Notes: generated by a model not told the origin, from the sequence alone. A stretch of DNA of 64,000 nucleotides from Streptomyces radiopugnans (GCF_900110735.1 NZ_FOET01000012.1:1-64000); one strand, 5' to 3'. Counted from the first letter of the stretch, positions 39,549-48,542 are shown. A program made the numbers and translations.

Positions 39549-42500
39549 TTGACGTCCCCGCACACCCCGTACGCCCCTCACACGGCACAGGCCCCCCATG
39601 CGGCACAGGCCCCGTACACCCCCCACGTCCCGCATCCCCCGCGCGCCCCGCACACCGACCCCGTCGTCGCGGCCCTGGGCGGGCTGGGCACGGCGGTCGA
39701 CTGCACCGGTGTGCGCAGCCTCTCCCTGGAGGGGCCGCACGTGCTGTGGCTCATAGTGGACGGGTCCCTGGACCTGTTCGCCGTCGGCTCCGTGAGCTCG
39801 GGCCACTGGCACTTCCTGGGCCGGCTGGAGGCGGGCACGCTGCTGCTGGGCCCGGTCGAGGGCCCCGAGCACACCCTGGTCGGCCGCCCTCTGGAGGGCT
39901 GCCGGCTGCACCGCGTCGAACTGCGCGAGCTGCCCCACCCCGCCCGGACCGCCCCCTCCCGGGGCACGGACTCCTGGGGCACGGACGGATGGGAGGACAC
40001 CGAGCAGTGGACGGCGGACCGGTGGGACACGGGCCAGTGGGCCGGGGCCGCGCCGGCCGGCGACCGGGGGAGCGGCGGAGCCGGCTCGTGGGACGGGGCC
40101 GCCGGCCGGCTCAGCCCGCTGGAGCAGGCGTTCGCGCTCGGCATCGGCCGCGGCCTGCGGGTGCTCTACCAGGCGCCGCTGGACGGCCCCGCCGTCACCG
40201 ACGAGCACCCGGCCGACGACGACGTCCTGTGGATGCAGATCGCCCCCGGCAGTGTGCAGTACGGCGCCGCCTACCAGGCGGAGGCCGTCGGCACGCTGCT
40301 GGTCGACACGGCGATGTGGCAGGGCATGGTCGACCAGCAGTACCGGCTGCTGTACGCCCTGGACCGCTGGATCGAGGAGCTGGAGCGCACCCACGAGGAC
40401 CGCACCGCGGCCGGCATCGAGGCCGGCGAGGCCGCCCGCACCCAGGCGGACCAGGCGCTGCTGGCCTCCATCGGCCGCTCCGGCCGCACCCCCCGGCGCG
40501 GCGCGGGCGACGACGCGGTCCTCGCCGTCTGCCGGCTGGTGGCCGGACGGGCCGGCATCACCCTGACCGAGCCGGGCGGGGCGGGCGCCGTCTCCGAGCG
40601 CACGGACCCGGTCGAGCGCATCGCGATCGCCTCCGGCGTCCGCACCCGCACCGTCCGGCTCGGCGGACGCTGGTGGCAGGAGGACAGCGGCCCCCTGGTC
40701 GGCCGGCGCGCCCGGGGCGCCCGGGGGGCCCCGGGGGCGGATTCCGGGGAGGGCGCGCCCGTGGCGCTGCTGTGGCGGCGCGGCGGCTACGAGGCGGTGG
40801 ATCCCGCGACCGGCGAGCGCGAACGCGTCGGCGGGTCCAACGAGGCCGACTTCGAGCCGCGCGCCGTGATGTTCTACCGCCCGCTGCCCGACCGTCCGCT
40901 GGGCCTGCTCGGACTGCTGCGCTTCAGCGTGCGCGGCACCCGCGCCGAACTGCGCGACCTGGCCCTGGGCGGCCTGGTCGCCGTCGGCCTGGGCGCACTG
41001 GTGCCCATCGCCACCGGCAAGGTGCTCGGCGAGTACGTGCCCGGCGGCGAGACCGGGCTCATCGTGCAGACGGCCCTGGCGCTCATCGCCGCCGGCGTCG
41101 TCTCGGCCGCCTTCATGCTGATGCAGAACACCGCCGTCCTGCGGCTGGAGGGGCGTGTCGAGGCGACGCTCCAGCCCGCCGTGTGGGACCGGCTGCTGCG
41201 GTTGCCGACGACGTTCTTCGCGGGCCGCTCCACCGGCGAGCTGGCCGGCGCGGCCATGGGCATCAGCGCCATCCGCCGGGTGCTCTCCGGCATCAGCACG
41301 GTGGCCCTCCAGGCGACCACCGTGGGCGCGGTCAACCTCGTCCTGCTGCTCGTCTACAGCGCGCCGCTGGCACTGGCGGCGATCGCCCTGCTGCTGGTCG
41401 TCGCCGCGGTCTTCCTGACGCTGGGGCTGTGGCAGCTGCGCTACCAGCGGCGGCTGGTCAAGCTCGGCCACAAGATCAACAACCGCGCCTTCCAGACCCT
41501 GCGCGGACTGCCCAAGCTGCGCGTCGCCGCGGCCGAGAGCTTCGCCTACGCCGCCTGGGCCCGGGAGTTCGCCCGCACCCGCGAACTCCAGCGGCGCGTC
41601 GGCCGGATCAGGAACGCCGTCGCCGTGCTCAACGCGGTCTACCTGCCGCTGTGCACGCTGGCGATGTTCATGCTGCTGGCCGGACCGGCCCGCGGCAGCA
41701 TGTCCGCCGCCGAGTTCCTCACCTTCAACACCGCCGTGACGATGATGCTGTCCTCGGCCACCCAGCTGACCGGCGCGCTGATCTCGGCCGCCGCGGTGCT
41801 GCCGATGTTCGAGCAGGTCAGGCCGATCCTGAACGAGCTGCCGGAGGTGGGCGGCGGCAGCGTGCCGCCGGGCGAGCTGAGCGGCGCCATCGAGGCCCGG
41901 CAGCTCTCCTACCGCTACGGCGACGACGGTCCGCTGGTCCTGGACGACGTCTGCTTCCGGATCCGGCCGGGCGAGTTCGTCGCGATCGTCGGGGCCAGCG
42001 GCTGCGGCAAGTCGACGCTGCTGCGGCTGCTCATCGGCTTCGACAGGCCGCTCTCCGGCAGCGTTCTGTACGACGGCCAGGACCTGGCGGCCCTGGACCG
42101 CACGGCCGTGCGCCGGCAGTGCGGGGTCGTGCTGCAGAACGCCCAGCCGCTGACCGGCTCGATCCTGGAGTGCATCTGCGGCGCCGAGGCGTTCTCCCCG
42201 GAGGAGGCGTGGGAGGCGGCCGCGATGGCCGGTCTGGCCGAGGACATCAAGGCCATGCCCATGGGCATGCACACCATGCTGTCGGACGGCGGCGGCACCA
42301 TCTCCGGCGGCCAGCGCCAGCGGCTGATGATCGCCCAGGCGCTGATCCGCAGGCCGCGCATCCTCTTCCTCGACGAGGCCACCAGCGCGCTGGACAACGA
42401 GACCCAGAGCGTGGTCATGGCCTCCACCCGCGCCCTGCGCTGCACCCGCGTCGTCATCGCCCACCGGCTGTCCACCGTCATGGACGCCGACCGGGTGATC

Positions 42501-42602
42501 GTGATGTCGGAGGGCAGGGTGGCGCAGGAGGGCGCTCCGGCGGATCTGCTCGCCGACACCGCAGGCCTCTTCCACGAGCTGGTCCGCCGCCAGCTGGGGT
42601 GA
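39549..42602 (+). CDS. NHLM-type ABC transporter with large N-terminal domain, no peptidase
   Basis: This 1017-residue partner transporter has about 430 N-terminal residues of cytoplasmic domains (a cyclic-nucleotide-binding-like start GVRSLSLEGPHVLWLIVDGS, then helices with DRWIEELERTHEDR). A six-helix membrane domain (about 460-760) and an ATPase follow, with Walker A GASGCGKST from residue 815, ISGGQRQR at 918 and ILFLDEATSALDN. It lacks C39 residues, as does the second transporter of NHLM pairs, and probably forms a heterodimer with the preceding protein. TTG at 39549 follows AGGGAG by 7 bases and begins 2 bases after the previous stop. The Pro/His/Ala start (HTPYAPHTAQAP) is repetitive. 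Confidence 0.88.
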   Translation: MTSPHTPYAPHTAQAPHAAQAPYTPHVPHPPRAPHTDPVVAALGGLGTAVDCTGVRSLSLEGPHVLWLIVDGSLDLFAVGSVSSGHWHFLGRLEAGTLLLGPVEGPEHTLVGRPLEGCRLHRVELRELPHPARTAPSRGTDSWGTDGWEDTEQWTADRWDTGQWAGAAPAGDRGSGGAGSWDGAAGRLSPLEQAFALGIGRGLRVLYQAPLDGPAVTDEHPADDDVLWMQIAPGSVQYGAAYQAEAVGTLLVDTAMWQGMVDQQYRLLYALDRWIEELERTHEDRTAAGIEAGEAARTQADQALLASIGRSGRTPRRGAGDDAVLAVCRLVAGRAGITLTEPGGAGAVSERTDPVERIAIASGVRTRTVRLGGRWWQEDSGPLVGRRARGARGAPGADSGEGAPVALLWRRGGYEAVDPATGERERVGGSNEADFEPRAVMFYRPLPDRPLGLLGLLRFSVRGTRAELRDLALGGLVAVGLGALVPIATGKVLGEYVPGGETGLIVQTALALIAAGVVSAAFMLMQNTAVLRLEGRVEATLQPAVWDRLLRLPTTFFAGRSTGELAGAAMGISAIRRVLSGISTVALQATTVGAVNLVLLLVYSAPLALAAIALLLVVAAVFLTLGLWQLRYQRRLVKLGHKINNRAFQTLRGLPKLRVAAAESFAYAAWAREFARTRELQRRVGRIRNAVAVLNAVYLPLCTLAMFMLLAGPARGSMSAAEFLTFNTAVTMMLSSATQLTGALISAAAVLPMFEQVRPILNELPEVGGGSVPPGELSGAIEARQLSYRYGDDGPLVLDDVCFRIRPGEFVAIVGASGCGKSTLLRLLIGFDRPLSGSVLYDGQDLAALDRTAVRRQCGVVLQNAQPLTGSILECICGAEAFSPEEAWEAAAMAGLAEDIKAMPMGMHTMLSDGGGTISGGQRQRLMIAQALIRRPRILFLDEATSALDNETQSVVMASTRALRCTRVVIAHRLSTVMDADRVIVMSEGRVAQEGAPADLLADTAGLFHELVRRQLG

Positions 42603-42622
42603 CCGGGCCGGGCCCGGCCCGG
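42603..42622 (+). terminator. Palindromic terminator of the export cassette
   Basis: A 20-bp perfect GC palindrome begins immediately after the stop codon. With little loop it can form only a short hairpin, so the call is moderate. Confidence 0.5.
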
Positions 42623-42682
42623 CGGCCGGCCGGATCCCGTCCCGCCGCGGCGCCCCTTACCCAGGTGGGGAGGGCGGTGTCT

Positions 42683-42696
42683 GTGACGGTTGTCAC
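42683..42696. promoter_or_regulatory. Candidate Crp-binding site upstream of sucC
   Basis: GTGACGGTTGTCAC is a 5-bp inverted repeat around GGTT and fits the pattern GTG-N6-GNCAC that I recall for Streptomyces Crp. With the preceding T it also resembles the TGTGA-N6-TCAC core of the general CRP site. It lies about 150 bases before sucC. Confidence 0.5.
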
Positions 42697-42844
42697 CGCA
42701 CGGGTGTGAGCTGCGATTTATGCCGGGCACACCGACGGGACTAACCTGCAAGGCGGACATGCCGCGCGCTCCGCAGACGCCGCGGCCACGCGGCACGCCC
42801 ACGCTGACAACGAACCGCGACACCACAACTAGGGACGGACGCGC

Positions 42845-44017
42845 GTGGACCTGTTCGAGTACCAGGCGAGGGATCTCTTCGCCAAGCATGACGTACCGGT
42901 GCTGGCCGGTGAAGTCATCGACACGCCCGAGGCGGCGCGCGAGGTGACCGAGCGACTCGGCGGTCGCGCGGTCGTCAAGGCGCAGGTCAAGACCGGTGGC
43001 CGGGGCAAGGCCGGCGGTGTGAAGCTGGCCTCCGACCCGGACGACGCCGTCGAGAAGGCCCGCCAGATCCTGGGCATGGACATCAAGGGCCACACCGTCC
43101 ACAAGGTGATGCTGGCCCAGACCGCGGACATCGCGGAGGAGTACTACGTCTCCTTCCTGCTGGACCGCGCCAACCGCACCTTCCTCGCGATGGCGTCCGT
43201 CGAGGGCGGTATGGACATCGAGGAGGTCGCGGCCACCAAGCCCGAGGCCCTGGCCAAGATCCCGGTGGACGCCGTCGAGGGCGTCACCGAGGCCAAGGCC
43301 CGCGAGATCGTCGAGGCCGCGAAGTTCCCGGCCGAGGTCGCCGACGCGATCGTCGACGCCGTGCAGAAGCTGTGGACCGTCTTCGTCAAGGAGGACGCCC
43401 TCCTCGTCGAGGTGAACCCGCTGGTCAAGACCGGTGACGGCCGGATCATCGCGCTGGACGGCAAGGTGTCCCTGGACGCCAACGCCGAGTTCCGCCAGCC
43501 GGACCACGCCGCCCTGGAGGACAAGGCCGCGGCCAACCCGCTGGAGGCCGCCGCCAAGGCCAAGGGCCTGAACTACGTCAAGCTCGACGGACAGGTCGGC
43601 ATCATCGGCAACGGCGCGGGCCTCGTCATGAGCACCCTGGACGTCGTGGCCTACGCCGGTGAGAACCACGGCGGCGTCAAGCCCGCCAACTTCCTCGACA
43701 TCGGCGGCGGCGCCTCCGCCGAGGTCATGGCCAACGGCCTGGAGATCATCCTCGGCGACCCGGACGTCAAGTCCGTCTTCGTCAACGTCTTCGGCGGCAT
43801 CACCGCCTGCGACGCCGTCGCCAACGGCATCGTGCAGGCCCTGGAGCTGCTGAAGTCCAAGGGCGAGGACGTCACCAAGCCGCTGGTGGTGCGCCTCGAC
43901 GGCAACAACGCGGAGCTGGGTCGCAAGATCCTGACCGACGCCAACCACCCGCTGGTGCAGCAGGTGGACACCATGGACGGCGCGGCCGAGCGTGCCGCCG
44001 AGCTGGCCGCGAAGTAA
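42845..44017 (+). CDS. sucC: Succinyl-CoA synthetase, ADP-forming, beta subunit
   Basis: With SucD this enzyme makes succinate and ATP (or GTP) from succinyl-CoA in the TCA cycle. The 390-residue ATP-grasp protein starts MDLFEYQARDLFAKH, has the nucleotide-binding TGGRGKAGGV, metal-binding EVNPLVKT and the subunit-contact loop GIIGNGAGL, and ends with the Rossmann part VNVFGGITACDAVANGI. GTG at 42845 follows AGGGACGG. sucD starts 24 bases after its stop, so the two form one operon. Confidence 0.97.
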   Translation: MDLFEYQARDLFAKHDVPVLAGEVIDTPEAAREVTERLGGRAVVKAQVKTGGRGKAGGVKLASDPDDAVEKARQILGMDIKGHTVHKVMLAQTADIAEEYYVSFLLDRANRTFLAMASVEGGMDIEEVAATKPEALAKIPVDAVEGVTEAKAREIVEAAKFPAEVADAIVDAVQKLWTVFVKEDALLVEVNPLVKTGDGRIIALDGKVSLDANAEFRQPDHAALEDKAAANPLEAAAKAKGLNYVKLDGQVGIIGNGAGLVMSTLDVVAYAGENHGGVKPANFLDIGGGASAEVMANGLEIILGDPDVKSVFVNVFGGITACDAVANGIVQALELLKSKGEDVTKPLVVRLDGNNAELGRKILTDANHPLVQQVDTMDGAAERAAELAAK

Positions 44018-44041
44018 CGAAGGACGAGGACACCGACAACA

Positions 44042-44926
44042 ATGGCTATCTTCCTCACCAAGGAAAGCAAGGTCATCGTCCAGGGGATGACCGGCTCCGA
44101 GGGCCAGAAGCACACCCGGCGCATGCTGGCCTCCGGCACCAACATCGTCGGCGGCGTCAACCCGCGCAAGGCGGGCACGACCGTCGACTTCGACGGCACC
44201 GAGGTGCCCGTCTTCGGCACGGTCAAGGAGGCCATGGAGGCCACCGGCGCCGACGTCACCGTCGTCTTCGTCCCGGAGAAGTTCACCAAGAGCGCGGTCA
44301 TCGAGGCGATCGACGCCGAGATCCCGCTCGCCGTGGTGATCACCGAGGGCATCGCCGTCCACGACACCGCCGAGTTCTGGGCCTACGCGGGCTCCAAGGG
44401 CAACAAGACCCGCATCATCGGCCCGAACTGCCCCGGTCTGATCACCCCCGGCCAGTCCAACGCGGGCATCATCCCGGCCGACATCACCAAGCCGGGCCGC
44501 ATCGGCCTGGTCTCGAAGTCCGGCACGCTGACGTACCAGATGATGTACGAGCTGCGCGACCTCGGCTTCTCGACCTGTGTCGGCATCGGCGGCGACCCGA
44601 TCATCGGCACCACCCACATCGACGCCCTCAAGGCGTTCGAGGCCGACCCCGACACCGACCTGATCGTGATGATCGGCGAGATCGGCGGCGACGCCGAGGA
44701 GCGGGCCGCGGACTTCATCAAGGCCAACGTCACCAAGCCGGTCGTCGGCTACGTCGCGGGCTTCACCGCCCCGGAGGGCAAGACCATGGGCCACGCCGGC
44801 GCCATCGTCTCCGGCTCCTCCGGCACCGCCCAGGCGAAGAAGGAAGCCCTGGAGGCCGCGGGTGTGAAGGTCGGCAAGACGCCGTCCGAGACCGCCCGCC
44901 TGGCGCGCGAACTGCTCGCCGGCTGA
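44042..44926 (+). CDS. sucD: Succinyl-CoA synthetase, alpha subunit
   Basis: The 294-residue subunit binds CoA (MTGSEGQKHTRRML) and carries the phospho-histidine in GHAGAIVSGSSGTA near the C-terminus. Other family blocks are GPNCPGLITPG, GLVSKSGTLTYQ and GGDPIIGTTHID. It forms the active enzyme with the SucC product encoded just upstream. Length and motifs are complete. Confidence 0.97.
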   Translation: MAIFLTKESKVIVQGMTGSEGQKHTRRMLASGTNIVGGVNPRKAGTTVDFDGTEVPVFGTVKEAMEATGADVTVVFVPEKFTKSAVIEAIDAEIPLAVVITEGIAVHDTAEFWAYAGSKGNKTRIIGPNCPGLITPGQSNAGIIPADITKPGRIGLVSKSGTLTYQMMYELRDLGFSTCVGIGGDPIIGTTHIDALKAFEADPDTDLIVMIGEIGGDAEERAADFIKANVTKPVVGYVAGFTAPEGKTMGHAGAIVSGSSGTAQAKKEALEAAGVKVGKTPSETARLARELLAG

Positions 44927-44942
44927 CACGGCGCACGACGCC

Positions 44943-44991
44943 GGACGGCGCGGGCCCGCACCCCTTCAAGGGGCGCGGGCCCGCGCCGTCC
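44943..44991 (+). terminator. Terminator of sucCD
   Basis: A 17-bp perfect outer stem (44943-44959 / 44975-44991) encloses an inner CCCCTT-AAGGGG helix, 16 bases after the sucD stop and before a convergent gene. Confidence 0.85.
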
Positions 44992-45019
44992 GCGCGCCCG
45001 CCAGGTCCCGGGGCCGTCC

Positions 45020-45940
45020 TCAGCCGGCCGCCCGGTCCTCCGGCCCGTCCGGGGAGGACTCGGACACGGCCGGGGCCCCGGTCTTCTGCGGCGCCTGCCG
45101 CGCGGAGTCGTGCGCCTGGGGCCCGCCCAGCGACGCCAGCAGCGCCGCCGCGGCCACCAGCGCGGTCGCCCCGAAGGACGCGCCCGTCCGCAGCCGGACC
45201 GTCCGCTCGCTGCCGTCGCGCGCCGTGGCGGCGGACGGGAGCTCCGGCAGGGACTCGGTGTCCGCCAGCTCCTCCAGCAGGGAGCGGATGATCTCCCTGC
45301 GCCGGGCCGGTGCGACACGGCGCAGGACCGGCACGCACTCGGCCAGTGCCTCGCGCGCGTGCATCAGCCGTGCGGCCGTGGCGGCGGTGCTGGCCTCGCT
45401 CTCGGCGGCCGTCTCCGACAGCCCCAGCCCGAGGCCGTCGTGCAGGAGCAGCGTGCGGCGGTAGGAGGGCGGCAGGTCCAGCAGGGCTTCCGGCGGCAGC
45501 CCTCCGCCGCTCCCCTCCGGCCCGTCCCTCCCCGGCCCGTCCTTTCCCGTCCCGCCCCTCCGGGCCGCGCGGCGGCGGGGGTCCAGCCGGTGCCAGGGCG
45601 AGAGCGCGTGGTCGTACGCCGCCGTCCGCACCCAGCCGGCCGGGTCCCGGTCCACGGCGACCTCGGGCCACCGCTCCCACGCCTGCCGGAAGGCGTGGCG
45701 CACGGCCCGTCCGGCCAGCTCCCGGTCGCCGGTGAGCAGATACGCCTGGCGCAGCAGCGGCCGCGCCAGGCGCTCGTAGAGCAGGTCGAACGCCTCGGCC
45801 GGTCCGTCCGCCGTCGCCGGGCGGGGGTGGTCCGCGGCCTCCGCGAGCCCGGACGGCGGTCCGGCGGCGGGCCTCTCGTCCGCGGCGGTTTCCGGGGCCG
45901 CGCCCTCGGCGGGTGCGGGAACGGAGAGTGTCTCGGTCAT
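45020..45940 (-). CDS. Sigma-70-like protein fused to a membrane segment
   Basis: The 306-residue protein has a Pro/Ala/Glu-rich start (about 45 residues). A region resembling sigma region 2 follows (FDLLYERLARPLLRQAYLLTGD, VRHAFRQAWERWPEV), then one resembling region 4 (LLDLPPSYRRTLLLHDGLGL, AARLMHAREALAE). Near the C-terminus is a hydrophobic segment (SFGATALVAAAALLASLGG) before an acidic tail. The region-4 recognition helix (SETAAESEASTAATAARL) has lost most basic residues usually needed to bind -35 DNA. It may be a degenerate sigma or sigma-anti-sigma fusion rather than a working factor. It is divergent from a membrane-protein gene with a perfect inverted repeat between them. Confidence 0.65.
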   Translation of the reverse strand: MTETLSVPAPAEGAAPETAADERPAAGPPSGLAEAADHPRPATADGPAEAFDLLYERLARPLLRQAYLLTGDRELAGRAVRHAFRQAWERWPEVAVDRDPAGWVRTAAYDHALSPWHRLDPRRRAARRGGTGKDGPGRDGPEGSGGGLPPEALLDLPPSYRRTLLLHDGLGLGLSETAAESEASTAATAARLMHAREALAECVPVLRRVAPARRREIIRSLLEELADTESLPELPSAATARDGSERTVRLRTGASFGATALVAAAALLASLGGPQAHDSARQAPQKTGAPAVSESSPDGPEDRAAG

Positions 45941-45970
45941 GCTGGCCGCCCCCTACGGGTCGTCATGATT

Positions 45971-45997
45971 GCGGCGGTATGGGTGCCATACCGCCGC
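45971..45997. promoter_or_regulatory. Perfect 10-bp inverted repeat between divergent genes
   Basis: GCGGCGGTAT and ATACCGCCGC with a 7-nt spacer lie 30 bases from the sigma-like gene start and about 100 bases from the membrane-protein gene. The site is followed by an A-run. It could be an operator for both promoters or a hairpin in one leader. Confidence 0.5.
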
Positions 45998-46100
45998 ACT
46001 GTATGAAAAAACTGCATAGCGTACTGTGTGCGACACATCGACTGTTTCCCTGCTCCCCGGACGAATCGGGCGTTGTTGGCAGCATGTCGGCGTGCATCCG

Positions 46101-47465
46101 ATGACCCACCGCGACGCGTCGCCCTCCCCACCGCCCCCGCATGCCCTCGTGCTCGTCCGTCATGCGCCGGTCCCTCCCCGTGACCGCCTTCTCGACGGTG
46201 TGATGGCAGCGGGCCTGGGCCTGGGCGGAATCGCCGTCCTCGTCATACTGCTGTGGATCACCTCGCCCCACCCCGACGACGGTCCCGGCGGCGCGCTGCG
46301 CATCGCCGCCGACCTCTGGCTGGTGGCACACGGTGCCCCCCTCGTCCGCACCGAAACCCTCAGCGGTTCCCCCGCGCCGGTCGGGCTGGTGCCCCTGCTG
46401 CTGTGCGCCGTGCCGGTGTGGCTGCTCCACCGCACGGCCCGCGGCGCGGTCCGGGGGCCGGCCTCCGCCCGCGTCCCCGGTGGCGTTCAGGGCGCGGGTT
46501 CCGGCGGGAGTTCCGGGGCGGGGGACGCGGGTGCGGCATGGCGTGCCACGGGCTGGATCATCGCGGGGTACCTGCTGGTCGCGGCGCTCGTCACCGTCTA
46601 CGCGGCCTCCGGCCCCATCCGGGTCGATCCGCTGGGCGCCGCGCTGCGCCTGCCCGCCGTGGTGGCCGCCGCGGCGGTCGCGGGAACGTGGACGGGCCTC
46701 GGGCGGCCGCTGCCCGAGGCCCCGCTGCCGCTCCCGCGCCGGATGCGGCGGCGGACGGAGCGGTCGGCGCCCACCCGCGCCGGAGCGTCGGCCGCCCTGC
46801 GCGGCGCCGCCGCGGCGACCGCGGCGCTGTGCGCCGGGGGCGCGTTGCTGGCGGCGGGCGCCCTGCTCTGGCATGTCGCCACCGCCCAGCGGGCCGCCTT
46901 CCCGTCGCCGGAGCCGCCGGCCCCGACCACGTCGGGGCTGGCGGCGGTCCTGCTGCTCGCCCTGGCGCTGACGCCCAACGCGGCCGTCTGGGGCGCGTCG
47001 TACGGCCTCGGCCCCGGGTTCACGCTCGGCGGGGGCAGCGTGGTGCGGCCCTCGGCCGTGGCCGGCCTGCCGCCGCTGCCGGACTTCCCGCTGCTGGCCG
47101 CCGTACCGGCCGAGGGGCCGGGCACCGCCGCGGCCTGGGCCGCGGCGTTCCCGGTCCCGCTGGCGGGTGGACTGCTCGCCGCGTGGTGCGTGGCGCGCGC
47201 GGCCGTGCCCGCCAGGGGAGGCCTCGCGGCGCTGGACGGACGGGCGACCGCCTGCGCGGCCGTACTGGCCGCCTGTGGCTGCGGCGCGGCGATGGCGGTG
47301 CTGGCCGCGTGCGCGGGCGGCCCGCTGGGCACGGGGGCACTGGCCCACCTCGGCCCGGACTGGCGGCTCACCGGGGCCGCGGCGCTGGGCTGGACGGCCG
47401 TCCTGGGGGCGCCGGCGGCCCTGGCCCTGCGGTCCTGGCGGCTGCGTCCGGCCCGCGGGCGCTGA
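46101..47465 (+). CDS. Large integral membrane protein, DUF6350-like
   Basis: The 454-residue protein has about ten hydrophobic segments (LLDGVMAAGLGLGGIAVLVILLW, VGLVPLLLCAVPVWLL, WIIAGYLLVAALVTVYAA, AALCAGGALLAAGALLWHV and others) with Pro/Arg/Ala-rich loops. It also has the WGASYGLGPGFTLGGGSVV stretch typical of the DUF6350 family that sits next to purN in actinomycetes. Its role is unknown; it has no transporter or enzyme signature. ATG at 46101 was preferred because the family starts near MTHR; an ATG 75 bases upstream is possible. A TAGCGT -10-like element lies at 46017-46022. Confidence 0.75.
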   Translation: MTHRDASPSPPPPHALVLVRHAPVPPRDRLLDGVMAAGLGLGGIAVLVILLWITSPHPDDGPGGALRIAADLWLVAHGAPLVRTETLSGSPAPVGLVPLLLCAVPVWLLHRTARGAVRGPASARVPGGVQGAGSGGSSGAGDAGAAWRATGWIIAGYLLVAALVTVYAASGPIRVDPLGAALRLPAVVAAAAVAGTWTGLGRPLPEAPLPLPRRMRRRTERSAPTRAGASAALRGAAAATAALCAGGALLAAGALLWHVATAQRAAFPSPEPPAPTTSGLAAVLLLALALTPNAAVWGASYGLGPGFTLGGGSVVRPSAVAGLPPLPDFPLLAAVPAEGPGTAAAWAAAFPVPLAGGLLAAWCVARAAVPARGGLAALDGRATACAAVLAACGCGAAMAVLAACAGGPLGTGALAHLGPDWRLTGAAALGWTAVLGAPAALALRSWRLRPARGR

Positions 47466-47496
47466 CGTGTGCCGGGCGCGAAGTCTCCCGCCGCCC

Positions 47497-47515
47497 CGCG
47501 GCCGTGGCGGCCGCG
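47497..47515. terminator. Short GC hairpin between convergent genes
   Basis: CGCGGCC and GGCCGCG with a 5-nt loop in the 75-bp gap after the membrane-protein stop. Confidence 0.45.
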
Positions 47516-47540
47516 CCCGGCCTCACTCTCCTGTCCGGCC

Positions 47541-48542
47541 TCACTCCTGCCCGGGGTCGCCGAACAGCGGGCGCAGCTCCTCGGGCAGATGCCGTTCGCA
47601 CGCCTCGCGGGAGGAGGTGGTGAGGGCGTCCTCGACGCAGACGAAGTAGTCGCGGTAGACGAGCTGGACGGTGAACTGCGCCGCGATGATCACCAGCGCG
47701 AGGATCCCCGTGACCAGCCCGGTCACCGCCGCCGCCAGCTGGGGCCGGCCCGAGCGGCCGGCCTCCGGGCGGGAGGGGGCGGGCGCCTGGTCCGCGCCGG
47801 GCCCGGGCGCGGTGGAGCGGTCGGTGCCGGCCACGTCCTCGGGCCGGGCGGCCGCCCGGCCGGTCTCCGCGCCGGAGCCGGTGCCGCCGCCCGCACCGCC
47901 GCCCGCACCGCCGCCCGCACCGCCGCCGGTGCCCGGCTTGCCGCGGATGGCGCCGATGCCCCAGTACACGGCCAGCGCGCCCAGGGGCACCGCCAGCCAG
48001 GGGAGGCCGAAGAAGGCGAAGATCAGTCCCCAGCCGCCGATGACCAGGGCGTACCGGGCCCGGCGCTGGACCGGGTCGGTCGGATCCCAGCGCATGCCGC
48101 CGGGTCCGCCGCCGGGTCCGCCGCCCTGCTCCGGACGGCCGCCGCTGCCGAAGCCGCCGCTCTGGCGGCCCGGCTGGCGGCTGCTCCACCGGCTGCCCCA
48201 GTCGGGCGAGGAGCCCTCCGGCCGGTCGCCGTTCCCGTCGCCCCGCGGGGAGTCCGGCGAGCCGGACGAGCCGGACGAGCCGGAGGAGTCGGACGGATCC
48301 GTTCCCCGGGACCCGCGCGGGCTCCAGGGCTGCTCGGGGTGCCCCTCGGGGGGCGCGGCGAAGGGGTTGTCGTCCTCCCGGCCGCGGGAGAGCGGACCGC
48401 CGGAGAACCGGTCGCGGGAGAGGCGGCCGGTGGAGGGGGACGGGCCGGAGGAGGACGGGCCGGAGGGAGGCCGCCACCGGATCGGGCCCGGAGCGGTACC
48501 GGTCGAGGTCTCAGGGGCCGCGCGGCGTCGTCGGTCCGTCAT
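47541..48542 (-). CDS. Membrane protein with long disordered N-terminus
   Basis: The first 170 of 333 residues are Ser/Pro/Gly/Arg-rich and surely disordered. A membrane hairpin follows (ALVIGGWGLIFAFFGLPWLA, VPLGALAVYWGIGAI), then a (GAGG)n tract with four near-exact copies, a Pro/Glu linker, a second hydrophobic region (AAVTGLVTGILALVIIAAQF) and a C-terminus with two Cys (VCVEDAL... ACERHLP) that could form a disulfide outside. I recognise no functional domain. The ATG follows AGGGGAAGA. It is convergent with the DUF6350 gene and divergent from purN. Confidence 0.7.
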   Translation of the reverse strand: MTDRRRRAAPETSTGTAPGPIRWRPPSGPSSSGPSPSTGRLSRDRFSGGPLSRGREDDNPFAAPPEGHPEQPWSPRGSRGTDPSDSSGSSGSSGSPDSPRGDGNGDRPEGSSPDWGSRWSSRQPGRQSGGFGSGGRPEQGGGPGGGPGGMRWDPTDPVQRRARYALVIGGWGLIFAFFGLPWLAVPLGALAVYWGIGAIRGKPGTGGGAGGGAGGGAGGGTGSGAETGRAAARPEDVAGTDRSTAPGPGADQAPAPSRPEAGRSGRPQLAAAVTGLVTGILALVIIAAQFTVQLVYRDYFVCVEDALTTSSREACERHLPEELRPLFGDPGQE

